DNA from: Blautia sp900556555
GTDB taxonomy: Bacteria; Bacillota; Clostridia; Lachnospirales; Lachnospiraceae
DNA length: 64,000 bases
Strand: one strand, 5' to 3'
NCBI GenBank assembly: GCA_964250615.1
Contig: CAXUGM010000002.1
Positions 1-9,625 of the stretch are shown in pieces. The stretch's first letter is position 1, and each line of letters begins with the position of its first letter. The notes beneath the pieces were generated by a model, which worked only from the letters and a program-made list of their open reading frames with translations, did not search any database and was not told the DNA's origin. The translations under genes were made by a program, and so were the position numbers.

Positions 1-83
1 GCTCTGTTTTAAGAGGTAAATATTTAAAGAAAAGCCCATAAAATCAATGATTTAGGGCTTGACATTATAGGAAGGAATACTTC

Positions 84-833
84 ATGATTTCTAAATACCA
101 CAATAAAACTTTACTGCCTCCTGTCCTGTCCGGAAGTACTCTGAAATGGATCGCCCTGATCACCATGCTCATAGACCACATTGGAGCTGTCATACTGGAA
201 TGCGGTGTCATTCAATCTTACAACCGTCATCTTGCCACAGCACTTTCTTACGAAACCAGCCTGCTGGTTTCCCAGGCAGACCGTATCCTGCGGCAGATTG
301 GGCGGATTGCCTTCCCTATTTTTTGTTTTCTTCTGGTGGAAGGCTTTTTCCATACCTCCAACCGGAAAAAATATGCTTTAAGACTTTTTCTGTTTGCATT
401 AATATCGGAAATTCCTTTTGATCTGTGTTTCCGGGGAACCTTTCTGGAATTTTCTTATCAGAATGTAATGTTTACCCTGCTTTTTGGATTTCTCACCATA
501 TGGGGAATGGAACAGCTCAGGCAGATTCACCCTGCACTCTGCCTGATTCCTGCCTTCCTGGGACTGCTGGCAGGTTACCTGTTTCATGCTGATTATAACT
601 GGAAAGGAATTGTCCTGATCCTCTTGCTCTATTTGTTTTATTTTTATCCACTGGAAAAAACCATTGCCGGATGCCTGGCACTTCTTTGGGAACCTGTGGC
701 CTGCCTGGCCTTTATCCCTATAAACCTTTATAATTTCCAGAAGGGAAGGGGAATGAAATACTTTTTCTATCTCTTCTATCCCGCACATTTACTTCTTTTG
801 TTTCTAATCCGCTATGCTATATTCCGAATCTGA
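84..833 (+). CDS. TraX family membrane protein
   Basis: This 249-residue, strongly hydrophobic protein has about seven to eight predicted membrane segments. It shows the TraX-family opening (LKWIALITMLIDHIG, about residues 20-34) and a conserved GR-AFPIFCFLLVEGF stretch near residue 75. TraX of plasmid F N-acetylates pilin, and chromosomal Firmicute homologues are acyltransferase-like membrane proteins of unknown substrate. The start is supported by AGGAAGG eight bases upstream. It stands alone, converging on the next gene across a shared terminator. The family call is firm but the substrate is unknown. Confidence 0.88.
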   Translation: MISKYHNKTLLPPVLSGSTLKWIALITMLIDHIGAVILECGVIQSYNRHLATALSYETSLLVSQADRILRQIGRIAFPIFCFLLVEGFFHTSNRKKYALRLFLFALISEIPFDLCFRGTFLEFSYQNVMFTLLFGFLTIWGMEQLRQIHPALCLIPAFLGLLAGYLFHADYNWKGIVLILLLYLFYFYPLEKTIAGCLALLWEPVACLAFIPINLYNFQKGRGMKYFFYLFYPAHLLLLFLIRYAIFRI

Positions 834-838
834 AAAAA

Positions 839-882
839 ACAGAGACAGACTCCCCAAAAAGGATTTCTGTCTCTGTCTTTTT
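839..882. terminator. Bidirectional rho-independent terminator
   Basis: An 11-bp perfect stem (839-849 with 866-876) is followed by a T run on the plus strand and, on the minus strand, by the run of seven T (A on plus, 832-838). It sits between two convergent genes and can serve both. Confidence 0.85.
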
Positions 883-1555
883 ATGCTTCGTTTTTCTCTA
901 CTACTTCGTTTTTATTTTTATAAATACTATTCGCCGGAACGACACCTCTTACGGAAGACAGAGGATAGATATTGCTGTGACTTCCCACCACAGTACCTGG
1001 ATTTAATACTGAACCGCATCCCACTTCTACCTCATCTCCCAGCATAGCACCAAACTTTTTCAGTCCGGTCTCGATTTTCTGGTCTTTTCCCTTTACAACA
1101 ACCAGTTTTTTATCTGATTTGACATTGGATGTAATAGAACCTGCTCCCATGTGAGACTTATAGCCCAGAATAGAATCTCCCACATAATTGTAATGAGGTA
1201 CCTGCACCTTATCAAACAGAATCACATTTTTTAATTCTGTGGAATTTCCTACCACGGCTCCTTCCCCTACCAGTGCATTTCCTCTGATAAAAGCACAGTG
1301 GCGGATTTCTGCATCTTTTCCGATGATTGCCGGACCATTGATATATGCTGTGGGAGCTACTTTTGCGGATTTTGCGATCCAAATGTTGTCCCCGCATTTT
1401 TCATATTCTTCTTCGCTTAAAGTTTCCCCTGTCTTTACAATAAAATCACTGATACAGGGAAGGACTTCCCATGGATAAGTCTTACTCTCCAGAAGTTCTT
1501 TCGCAAGTGTCTTGCTTAAATCGCTGTATAATTCTTGAATTGTCAACTGTTCCAT
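881..1555 (-). CDS. Left-handed beta-helix (hexapeptide repeat) nucleotidyltransferase/acyltransferase-like protein
   Basis: This 224-residue protein has hexapeptide repeats from about residue 60 to the C terminus (IWIAKSAKVAPTAYINGPAIIG and following turns), like the C-terminal LbH domain of GlmU. It lacks the N-terminal pyrophosphorylase domain, although such proteins are commonly labelled UDP-N-acetylglucosamine pyrophosphorylase in Clostridia. A sugar-nucleotide acyltransferase role is plausible but unproven. AGCAGG precedes the ATG. The gene is monocistronic and converges on the traX-like gene. Confidence 0.8.
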   Translation of the reverse strand: MEQLTIQELYSDLSKTLAKELLESKTYPWEVLPCISDFIVKTGETLSEEEYEKCGDNIWIAKSAKVAPTAYINGPAIIGKDAEIRHCAFIRGNALVGEGAVVGNSTELKNVILFDKVQVPHYNYVGDSILGYKSHMGAGSITSNVKSDKKLVVVKGKDQKIETGLKKFGAMLGDEVEVGCGSVLNPGTVVGSHSNIYPLSSVRGVVPANSIYKNKNEVVEKNEA

Positions 1556-1632
1556 TTTTTTACCTGCTTTCTTTCAGACTTATTTTTTACCGCTTCATTT
1601 TACTACAGTAAAAAGTATTTTCCAACCTTTTT

Positions 1633-3666
1633 TCAGGATTTTTTTACTTTTTTCCCAGAAGTCCTGGTGGTTTTCTGATAATATACCGCATCTGCATCAA
1701 AAAACTGTTTCAGGGCAAGCTGGTTATGAAGTCCCATCACTCCTTCGGTTCTGCTGCGGATAAAGTTTTCCAGCTTCACCATGTACTCCTCTGGGGTAAT
1801 AGTGCCTTCTGCCACATAGGTAAGCCCTTTTTCCCAGCTCGCTGTCAGTTCAGGATTCAGGAGAGAACGAATAGACGCATTCACAACATCAAAAATCATT
1901 TCACCTAACAGTGTGGGCGTGATTACCTGGGTCTTTTTATTTAAAGCCAGATACTTAATGGTCACCAGTTTCTTCAGAATCTCTGCCCTGGTGGCACTGG
2001 TTCCGATACCGCTTCCTTTGATCTGTGCCCGGAGTTCTTCGTCTTCAATAAGCTGCCCTGCATTTTCCATAGCAAGGATCATGGAACCTGAGGTGTAGCG
2101 TTTCGGCGGAGAAGTTTCTCCTTCTTTAATCGTGAGCTTTTCCACTGGGAGTACACTTCCTTTTTTCAGATTTTGAAGGGTTTCTAACAAGGTGGTATCT
2201 GCTGTCTGTTCTTCTTCTTTTCCGCTTTCCTCTTCTTTCTTTTTCCCAAAGGAATAGCTGGTTACTTTCAAATATCCTTCAGACACCAGAACTTTAAAAG
2301 ACGAAAAAAGACGTTCTTTTTCTATCACGGAAGTGAGATTGATTTTCTGATATACTGCAGGCGGATAAAAGATGCTGAGGAATCTTCGCACAATAACTTC
2401 ATACACCTTCTCTCCCTGTCCCGAAAGACTTTTCAGTGCGCCAAGCCCCTGTCCTGTTGGAATAATGGCATAGTGGTCTGTAATCTGCTTGTCATTGACA
2501 TATCTTGTTTTGGCAATCTCCTTGTAAGCTGTGCCAGCCAGAATCTCCCTGGCAAATGCACTTCCATGCTCATAATTTCCAAGGCTGGAAAGATTTTTGT
2601 AAATCTCTTTGGCAACCGCTGTGGACAGTACTCTTGCATCGGTTCTTGGATATGTCACTAGCTTCTTTTCATACAGTTCCTGGACAATTTTCAGCGTCTC
2701 GTCCGGGCTTAATTTAAAAAGTCTGGAGCATTCATTCTGAAGCTCTGCCAGATTAAACAACAGGGGCGGATTTTTATTTTCTTTTTTTCTCTCGATTTTT
2801 TCTACGATTGCCTGCCATGGCGGATTTGCCGTCAGCATCCTGCAAAGGGTCACCGCATCCTCTCTTTTTTTAAAACCATTTTCTTTGTACAACAATGGAG
2901 ACTGGAAATAACGGCTTCCTTCCACGGCCCGCCATTCTCCTTCAAAGGTATGCTCCTGAAGAGAAAATTTCCCCAGCACCCGGTAAAAAGGTGTTTTGAC
3001 AAACTCTCTGATTTCCCGTTCTCTACGGACAACCATACCAAGCACACAAGTCATCACACGGCCCACAGAAATTGCCTGATACCGGCTTCCCAGGTAAGAA
3101 GATACCGCATTCCCATATTTCAAAGAAAGCAGCCTTGAAAAATTAATTCCCATAAGGTAGTCTTCTTTTGCCCGTAAATAAGCAGAGGCTGATAAGTTAT
3201 CATATTCCCGGATGTCCTTTGCCTCTTTGATTCCTCTTATAATTTCTTCTTCTGTCTGTGAGTCAATCCAGACTCTCTTCTGAGTCTTATCCTTCACACC
3301 AGCCATCATAGCCACCAGACGATAAATATATTCTCCCTCCCGCCCGGAGTCTGTACACACATAAATGGTATCTACATCCTTGCGGTTTAATAAGTTTTTT
3401 ACAATCGTAAACTGCTTCTTAACAGCAGGAATTACCTCATATTTAAACTCTTTTGGAAGAAAAGGCAGGGTTTCCAGACTCCAGCGTTTCAGAGATTCAT
3501 CGTATTTTTCCGGATAACTCATGGTTACCAAATGTCCCACACACCAGGTCACAATAGTATTCTCTGATTCCAGATATCCGTCATGCCGGGCTGTCTGAAC
3601 CTTCAGAGCCTTTGCAAATTCCTGTGCCACACTGGGTTTTTCTGCTATAAATAATGATTTGCTCAT
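1633..3666 (-). CDS. topB: DNA topoisomerase III
   Basis: This is a 677-residue type IA topoisomerase. The N-terminal Toprim domain starts at once (SLFIAEKPSVAQEFAKAL) and has the acidic patch CTDSGREGEYIYR. The catalytic tyrosine lies in LVTYPRTDARVL, and SVGRVMT is the DNA-gate motif. It relaxes negative supercoils and decatenates DNA using a covalent 5'-phosphotyrosine. A longer open frame extends 35 codons upstream, but AAGGGAG before the ATG at 3666 and the family N terminus fix the start used here. The length is normal for Firmicute TopB. Confidence 0.96.
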   Translation of the reverse strand: MSKSLFIAEKPSVAQEFAKALKVQTARHDGYLESENTIVTWCVGHLVTMSYPEKYDESLKRWSLETLPFLPKEFKYEVIPAVKKQFTIVKNLLNRKDVDTIYVCTDSGREGEYIYRLVAMMAGVKDKTQKRVWIDSQTEEEIIRGIKEAKDIREYDNLSASAYLRAKEDYLMGINFSRLLSLKYGNAVSSYLGSRYQAISVGRVMTCVLGMVVRREREIREFVKTPFYRVLGKFSLQEHTFEGEWRAVEGSRYFQSPLLYKENGFKKREDAVTLCRMLTANPPWQAIVEKIERKKENKNPPLLFNLAELQNECSRLFKLSPDETLKIVQELYEKKLVTYPRTDARVLSTAVAKEIYKNLSSLGNYEHGSAFAREILAGTAYKEIAKTRYVNDKQITDHYAIIPTGQGLGALKSLSGQGEKVYEVIVRRFLSIFYPPAVYQKINLTSVIEKERLFSSFKVLVSEGYLKVTSYSFGKKKEEESGKEEEQTADTTLLETLQNLKKGSVLPVEKLTIKEGETSPPKRYTSGSMILAMENAGQLIEDEELRAQIKGSGIGTSATRAEILKKLVTIKYLALNKKTQVITPTLLGEMIFDVVNASIRSLLNPELTASWEKGLTYVAEGTITPEEYMVKLENFIRSRTEGVMGLHNQLALKQFFDADAVYYQKTTRTSGKKVKKS

Positions 3667-3748
3667 GCAAACTCCCTTTCGTTTTATTGAATTGCCATGT
3701 ATATTGCACTTAATCTTAGCATAGGATTCTTCCTGCGTCAAACAAGGA

Positions 3749-3788
3749 AAAAGGAATGGCTGCAAGACCATGCTCTGCCATTCCTTTT
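3749..3788 (-). terminator. Rho-independent terminator of asd
   Basis: A 12-bp inverted repeat (3749-3760 with 3777-3788, AAAAGGAATGGC type) lies just past the asd stop. On the minus strand it runs into TTTTTCC. Confidence 0.8.
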
Positions 3789-3795
3789 GCTTGTT

Positions 3796-4881
3796 TTATT
3801 TCTTTGTGATATATCCTTTTGCTTTCAGAGTCTCTGCACAAAGCACTGCACCGCCTGCTGCACCACGGACTGTATTATGAGAAAGACCTACAAATTTAAA
3901 GTCATATACTTTGTCTTCTCTTAAACGTCCGATGGAAATTCCCATTCCGTTTTCATAATCCACATCAGCAACAACCTGTGGGCGGTTATCTTCCTCCATA
4001 TAGCGGATAAACTGTTTCGGTGCACTCGGAAGCTCCAGTTCCTGAGGAACTCCTTTGAAGTTTACCAGTTTTTCAATCAACTGCTCTTTGGTCGGTTTCT
4101 TTCTGAACTTCACAAATACGGCTGCTGTATGTCCGTTTAATACCGGTACACGGATGCACTGACAGGTGATGACCGGCTCTTTTGCAGGTACGATCACACC
4201 ATCCTCGATCTTACCCCAGAGACGAAGAGGTTCCATCTCACTCTTTTCTTCTTCTCCACCGATGTAAGGAATGATATTTTCTACCATTTCCGGCCAGTCT
4301 TTGAAGGTTTTTCCTGCTCCGGAGATTGCCTGGTATGTAGTAGCCACTACTTCATATGGTTCGAACTCTTTCCATGCTGTGAGAACCGGTGCATAACTCT
4401 GAATGGAGCAGTTCGGTTTTACCGCTACAAAGCCTTTTGTAGTTCCCAGACGTTTTTTCTGGAATTCAATCACCTCAAAATGTTCCGGATTGATTTCCGG
4501 CACTACCATAGGAACATCCGGTGTCCATCTGTGAGCACTGTTATTGGAAACAACAGGAGTCTCTGTTTTTGCGTATTCTTCTTCAATCGCTTTGATTTCC
4601 TCTTTTGACATATCCACTGCTGAGAAAACAAAATCAACGGTGGAAGCTACTTTTTCTACTTCTGCAACATTCATAACCACCAGTTTCTTCACTGCTTCCG
4701 GCATAGGAGTCGTCATTTTCCAGCGTCCGCCTACTGCTTCTTCGTATGTTTTTCCAGCACTTCTTGCACTGGCTGCAACTGTAACAACCTCAAACCATGG
4801 ATGATTTTCCAAAAGAGAGATAAATCTCTGTCCTACCATACCTGTTGCACCTAAAATACCCACTCTCAATTTTTCACTCAT
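3796..4881 (-). CDS. asd: Aspartate-semialdehyde dehydrogenase
   Basis: This 361-residue enzyme makes L-aspartate 4-semialdehyde from aspartyl phosphate with NADPH. It is the branch point for lysine/diaminopimelate, threonine and methionine. The N terminus carries the Rossmann motif GILGATGMVGQRF, and the catalytic cysteine sits in KPNCSIQSY (about residue 159). The sequence is of the archaeal/fungal-type Asd branch common in Clostridia rather than the E. coli type. It is a single gene with its own promoter and terminator. No riboswitch is visible in the 120-bp upstream gap. Confidence 0.97.
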   Translation of the reverse strand: MSEKLRVGILGATGMVGQRFISLLENHPWFEVVTVAASARSAGKTYEEAVGGRWKMTTPMPEAVKKLVVMNVAEVEKVASTVDFVFSAVDMSKEEIKAIEEEYAKTETPVVSNNSAHRWTPDVPMVVPEINPEHFEVIEFQKKRLGTTKGFVAVKPNCSIQSYAPVLTAWKEFEPYEVVATTYQAISGAGKTFKDWPEMVENIIPYIGGEEEKSEMEPLRLWGKIEDGVIVPAKEPVITCQCIRVPVLNGHTAAVFVKFRKKPTKEQLIEKLVNFKGVPQELELPSAPKQFIRYMEEDNRPQVVADVDYENGMGISIGRLREDKVYDFKFVGLSHNTVRGAAGGAVLCAETLKAKGYITKK

Positions 4882-4968
4882 ATGCTTTTTCTCCTAATCC
4901 TATATTTGCAGGAATACATGTCTTGTCTTCTGTCTTCCATACGCATACATTTGTTTTTCATAAACACT

Positions 4969-4996
4969 ACTATAGCAAATCTTTTTCAAATGTCAA
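4969..4996 (-). promoter_or_regulatory. Sigma-70-type promoter of asd
   Basis: On the minus strand TTGACA (4996-4991) is separated by 16 bp from TATAGT (4974-4969), about 90 bases before the asd start. The leader between holds no obvious attenuator. Confidence 0.7.
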
Positions 4997-5003
4997 GATT
5001 TTT

Positions 5004-6383
5004 TTAGTTTTCCGTTAAATATTTTTCCTGAATTGCAATGACTTCTCTCATTGCATCTGTGCCCGGAGCACCGATGGTATTTCTCTTTTCCACACAATTT
5101 TTCATACTGATCGCTTCGTAAATATCTTCCTCAAATACCGGACTGATTGCCTGGTACTCTTCTAATGACATCTCATCCAGAGAGATATTTTTTTCAATAC
5201 AGGTAAGAACCAGACGACCCACAATCCCATGGGCATCACGGAAAGGAACCCCGTGATTTACCAGATAGTCTGCTGCATCTGTGGCATTGGTAAAGCCATT
5301 TTTTGCACTGTTTTCCATATTTTCTTTCTTAAATTCCATTGTAGAAATCATACCGTTGAACAATGCAATACAGCCCTTCACGGTATCAATGGCATCAAAA
5401 GTAAATTCTTTGTCCTCCTGCATATCTTTATTGTATGCAAGGGGAATTCCTTTCATGGTAGTGAGTATAGACATCAGTGCCCCATATACACGCCCGGTCT
5501 TTCCTCTTACCAGTTCTGCAATATCCGGATTCTTCTTCTGCGGCATAATACTGCTTCCGGTGCTGTATCCGTCATCGATTTCCACGAACTGATACTCATT
5601 GGAATTCCACACAATGATTTCTTCGCAAAAACGGCTCAGATGCATCATCACTGTAGATAACGCTGCCAGCAGTTCAATAAGATAATCACGGTCTGCCACA
5701 GAGTCCATACTGTTCAGAGTAGGTCCGTCAAATTCCAGAAGCTCTGCTGTATAAGCCCGGTCTAAAGGATATGTCGTTCCTGCCAGAGCACCGCTTCCTA
5801 ATGGACAGAGGTTCAGACGTTTCCTGATATCGGTCATGCGGCTTCTGTCTCGTTTAAACATCTCAAAATATGCTCCGAAATGATGAGCCACTGTCACCGG
5901 CTGTGCCTTTTGCAAGTGTGTAAAGCCCGGCATATAAGTATGAAGATTTTCTTTCATAATATGCAGAAGAGAGGTAAGCAGTTCCTTTAACAAGCTGTCA
6001 ATCTCACCGATCTCATCTCTTACATACATTTTCATATCCAAGGCTACCTGGTCGTTACGGCTTCTTCCTGTATGAAGTTTTTTCCCTACATCGCCTTTTC
6101 TGGCAATGAGATTCGCTTCCACAAAACTGTGGATATCTTCATATTCCGGAGAAAATTCCAAAACTCCAGCTTCAATATCTGCCAGAATTCCCTGAAGTCC
6201 TTCTGTGATCGCTTCTTTTTCCTCTTCTGTTAAAATCCCTTGCTTGGCCAGCATGGCAGCATGTGCCATACTCCCTGTAATATCCTGTTTGTAAAGCTTC
6301 TGGTCGAAGCTTAAAGATGCATTAAAATTATAAACAAGCTGATCCGTTTCTTTTGTGAAACGGCCTCCCCATAATTGTGCCAT
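5004..6383 (-). CDS. argH: Argininosuccinate lyase
   Basis: This 459-residue enzyme catalyses the last step of arginine synthesis, splitting argininosuccinate into arginine and fumarate. The fumarase/aspartase-superfamily signature GSSIMPQKKNPD is intact near residue 280, as are HTGRSRNDQV and the N terminus MAQLWGGRF. The start at 6383 is chosen over an upstream in-frame ATG because AGAGGA precedes it and homologues begin there. No other arg genes are adjacent, so it is a dispersed pathway gene here. Confidence 0.98.
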   Translation of the reverse strand: MAQLWGGRFTKETDQLVYNFNASLSFDQKLYKQDITGSMAHAAMLAKQGILTEEEKEAITEGLQGILADIEAGVLEFSPEYEDIHSFVEANLIARKGDVGKKLHTGRSRNDQVALDMKMYVRDEIGEIDSLLKELLTSLLHIMKENLHTYMPGFTHLQKAQPVTVAHHFGAYFEMFKRDRSRMTDIRKRLNLCPLGSGALAGTTYPLDRAYTAELLEFDGPTLNSMDSVADRDYLIELLAALSTVMMHLSRFCEEIIVWNSNEYQFVEIDDGYSTGSSIMPQKKNPDIAELVRGKTGRVYGALMSILTTMKGIPLAYNKDMQEDKEFTFDAIDTVKGCIALFNGMISTMEFKKENMENSAKNGFTNATDAADYLVNHGVPFRDAHGIVGRLVLTCIEKNISLDEMSLEEYQAISPVFEEDIYEAISMKNCVEKRNTIGAPGTDAMREVIAIQEKYLTEN

Positions 6384-6458
6384 ACTCGTTCCTCTTTCTT
6401 TGTTTTTATTCTCTGTGTAGAATTCTATCACGTTCTGCCAACTGCCGCAAGCACTTTC

Positions 6459-7121
6459 CTACAGCTTCACTTCGCAATTTTCATGCGATAAATTCTTCTG
6501 TTTCTGCTTTTCCCTCTCCTGTTTCGAGAATACACAGCCACAGTAATCCTGACGGTACAGATCATATTCCTTTGACAATTCGGTCGATCGTTTGTATCCG
6601 TTTTTCTTTTTAAAGTCCGATGGAAGATGTTTTACATGATATATTTTTTCCAGTTCTTCACCGATTTCATTAAGCTTTGCTGCATTTTTCAGAGGACTGA
6701 TGGTAAGCGTCGTGGTAAAATAATCATATCCCCCTTCTGCGGCAAATCTCGCTGCTTCCTCCATACGCATCCGGTAGCACCGAAAACAGCGTTCTCCTCC
6801 TTCCGGCACTTCTTCCAGCCCTTTCGCCATGTCAAAAAATTTCTGCGGACAATACTCTCCCTCCAGAAATACCGGCTTATGTATCATAGGCATCTCTTCA
6901 ATCAGTCGTTTCAATTCTTCTGTACGCTTCTCATATTCCTCTCTTGGGGAAATATTGGGATTATAGAAAAAATCGGTGATTTCAAAATATTGAGAAAGAT
7001 ATTCCAGCACATAACTGCTGCAGGGAGCACAGCAGCTATGGAGAAACAGTCTGGGTGTTTTTCCTTCTTTTTTTATCTGTTCAATCAGCTTTTCTAATTC
7101 TTTCTGATAATTTCTGTTCAA
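6459..7121 (-). CDS. queH: Epoxyqueuosine reductase QueH
   Basis: QueH reduces epoxyqueuosine to queuosine in the tRNA wobble base and replaces the unrelated QueG. The metal/Fe-S cysteines are visible: HSCCAPCSSY near the N terminus, CFRCYRMRM in the middle and DYCGC near the C terminus. I place the start at TTG 7121, because AGAGGAG lies eight bases upstream. The ATG at 7175 lies inside the glgP terminator hairpin and has no Shine-Dalgarno sequence. The C-terminal tail is rich in Lys/Gln and probably disordered. Confidence 0.9.
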   Translation of the reverse strand: MNRNYQKELEKLIEQIKKEGKTPRLFLHSCCAPCSSYVLEYLSQYFEITDFFYNPNISPREEYEKRTEELKRLIEEMPMIHKPVFLEGEYCPQKFFDMAKGLEEVPEGGERCFRCYRMRMEEAARFAAEGGYDYFTTTLTISPLKNAAKLNEIGEELEKIYHVKHLPSDFKKKNGYKRSTELSKEYDLYRQDYCGCVFSKQEREKQKQKNLSHENCEVKL

Positions 7122-7143
7122 TCTTTTTACTCCTCTTTTCCTG

Positions 7144-7191
7144 CAAAAAAATTCCCGCAGGCGTTTTTCTTTCATTATAGCCTACGAGAAT
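7144..7191 (-). terminator. Terminator of glgP
   Basis: On the minus strand a 12-bp stem with G-U pairs (7191-7180 with 7162-7151) is followed by seven T, 18 bases past the glgP stop. It separates glgP from queH and argues against the longer queH start. Confidence 0.8.
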
Positions 7192-7208
7192 CTTTTTTAC
7201 TACCTTTT

Positions 7209-9470
7209 TTATGCTTCGAGATGCCAGATCTCTTCATTGTATTCTTCTATCGTCCGGTCGGAGGAAAAGAATCCTGCCTTGCTGATGTTGAGAAGTGTCA
7301 TCTTTGCCCATTTTTCCGGATTCACGGCATAATCATAGATTGCCTGATTTTTCCGTACAATATATGCATTAAAATCCGGGAAAGTCTGAAACCAGTCTTT
7401 CTGGATCAATTCCTGATGCAGACGCTGCAGATTCTCTTTCTGTCCGTGACTGCACATCTCTTCACTAATCAAGAAATCTACGGCACGGTGCAGATTATAA
7501 TCTGCCTCATACCACTGTTTTGCGTGGTAACTGCCCTCTGCATACCGTTCTATTACCTGTTCACTGCTCTGTCCGAAAATATAGATATTTTCATCACCTA
7601 CGCACTGAGCAATCTCAACGTTTGCTCCATCCATAGTTCCAAGTGTCAGGGCTCCGTTGAGCATAAATTTCATGTTCCCAGTACCTGAGGCTTCCTTGGA
7701 AGCAAGGCTGATCTGCTCTGAAAGATCACAGGCAGGTATCATTTTTTCTGCTGCTTCCACGTTGTAGTTTTCAATCAATACAATCTTCATCCACTTAGAA
7801 ACTTCTGCATCTTCCGCAACCACCTGTGAAAATGTGAGAATTCCGTGGATGATATCTTTTGCAATAGTGTAAGCAGGAGCTGCTTTTGCCCCAAAAACAG
7901 CTGTAATCGGAGCTGCAGGAAGATGTCCATTTTTTATCTCAAAATACTGATGGATCAGATAAAGCAGATTCAACTGCTGACGTTTATACTCATGAAGGCG
8001 CTTTGACTGAATGGTAAACATAGAATCCGGATTCACAGAAACACCCTGTTTCTCTTTCAGCCAAAGTGCCAGATTTTCTTTGTTTTCTCTCTTGATTTTC
8101 ATAAGGCGGCTAAGAACTTGTTTGTCCTCTGCAAATGCAGCCAGTTTTTCTAATTGAGACGCATCTTTCTTAAATCCGTCTCCGATCAGTTCTTCTATAA
8201 ACGCTGTCAGTTTTGGATTGCAGGATAACAGCCAGCGGCGGAAGGTAATGCCATTGGTCTTATTGTTAAATTTCTCCGGATATAACTTATAAAAGTTGTG
8301 AAGCTCACTGTTCTTCAGAATCTCCGTGTGAAGTGCCGCAACACCATTGGTACTGTGTGTGAAATGAATATCCATATGAGCCATATGCACCAGATTCTGC
8401 TGATCTATAATATCCACTGAAGAATCCTTTACAGAAGCTTTTATCTTTTCATCCAGTTTTCGGATAATCGGCATCAACTGAGGCACTACCGTTTCCAGAT
8501 ACTCTGCCGGCCATTTTTCCAGAGCTTCTGCCAAAATCGTATGGTTGGTATACGCACAGGTTTTTGTGACAATCTCCACTGCTTCCTCAAATGCTATCCC
8601 TTTTTCTTCCAGGAGGCGAATCAGTTCCGGAATCACCATAGACGGATGGGTATCGTTAATCTGAACAGCCGCATAATCTGCCAGGTCATGGAAATTGCTG
8701 CCTCGCTTTTCACATTCTTCCAGGATCATCTGTGCTCCCGCACTGACCATAAAGTACTGCTGGTAGATACGGAGGATACGTCCTGCTTCATCGCTGTCGT
8801 CCGGATATAAAAATAAGGTGAGGTTTTTATTGATTTCCTGTTTGTCAAACAGAATTCCATCCTGAATGATGCTTTCGTCTACCGTATCCAGATCAAACAG
8901 ATTCAGTTTATTCGTGCGTCCCTGATAGCCGGTAACATCTATCTGATAAAGGCGTGCTTGGTATTCTTTTCCGCCCAGCATGACCGGATAAACGGTATCG
9001 GTCTTGACAGCCCAACTGTCTTTCTCCAGCCAGTAATCCGGCTGCTCCTTCTGCAGATTTTCCCTGAATTGCTGACGAAACAGACCACAGTGATATCGAA
9101 GTCCTACACCGTCTCCCGGCAGATTCAACGTTGCCAGGGAATCCAGAAAACAGGATGCCAGTCTTCCAAGTCCTCCATTTCCCAGAGAAGGTTCCGGTTC
9201 TGTTTCTTCCAGTCTTGCCATAGATTTTCCATGTTTTTCCAGACATTCCTTTACCTCTTCGTAAAGCCCGAGATTGATCAGATTATTGCTGAGCAACTTG
9301 CCGATCAAAAATTCTGCTGAGATATAATATAATTTTCTTCCCGTTACCGGCTTTTTCTTGCTTTGACTTTTTTCTTGCACCATCTGCATCAGTGCCGGAT
9401 ATAATTCCTCATAGCTGCATTCCTCTATACTCTTTCCGCATAATTTTGTCCATCTTTCTTCTACTGTCAT
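7209..9470 (-). CDS. glgP: Glycogen/maltodextrin phosphorylase
   Basis: This GT35 phosphorylase of about 753 residues releases glucose-1-phosphate from alpha-1,4-glucans using pyridoxal phosphate. The PLP-lysine motif EASGTGNMKFMLNGALTLGT is complete at about residues 593-612, and the N-terminal glycine-rich SLGNGGLGRLASCFLDS is present. The start at 9470 has AAAGGAG upstream; the longer frame adds eight doubtful residues. It is divergent from an AraC regulator. The nearby malQ suggests joint use of glycogen or maltodextrin. Confidence 0.97.
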   Translation of the reverse strand: MTVEERWTKLCGKSIEECSYEELYPALMQMVQEKSQSKKKPVTGRKLYYISAEFLIGKLLSNNLINLGLYEEVKECLEKHGKSMARLEETEPEPSLGNGGLGRLASCFLDSLATLNLPGDGVGLRYHCGLFRQQFRENLQKEQPDYWLEKDSWAVKTDTVYPVMLGGKEYQARLYQIDVTGYQGRTNKLNLFDLDTVDESIIQDGILFDKQEINKNLTLFLYPDDSDEAGRILRIYQQYFMVSAGAQMILEECEKRGSNFHDLADYAAVQINDTHPSMVIPELIRLLEEKGIAFEEAVEIVTKTCAYTNHTILAEALEKWPAEYLETVVPQLMPIIRKLDEKIKASVKDSSVDIIDQQNLVHMAHMDIHFTHSTNGVAALHTEILKNSELHNFYKLYPEKFNNKTNGITFRRWLLSCNPKLTAFIEELIGDGFKKDASQLEKLAAFAEDKQVLSRLMKIKRENKENLALWLKEKQGVSVNPDSMFTIQSKRLHEYKRQQLNLLYLIHQYFEIKNGHLPAAPITAVFGAKAAPAYTIAKDIIHGILTFSQVVAEDAEVSKWMKIVLIENYNVEAAEKMIPACDLSEQISLASKEASGTGNMKFMLNGALTLGTMDGANVEIAQCVGDENIYIFGQSSEQVIERYAEGSYHAKQWYEADYNLHRAVDFLISEEMCSHGQKENLQRLHQELIQKDWFQTFPDFNAYIVRKNQAIYDYAVNPEKWAKMTLLNISKAGFFSSDRTIEEYNEEIWHLEA

Positions 9471-9625
9471 GAGTGCTCCTTTCCTGCATTCCAAAATCCC
9501 TTACGGGAATGTTATCGTTTTTTCTTGATACTATATTTTTACAACATTTTTATCCTTATTTCCTGTACTTTATCCGCAAAATATTGTACAATCCTATCAT
9601 CAAAAGAATTTTCAAAGGAGTTACC

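Noticed and set aside
4882..5003. Lysine riboswitch upstream of asd
   Set aside because: The gap is only about 120 bp, contains a plain promoter and lacks L-box elements.
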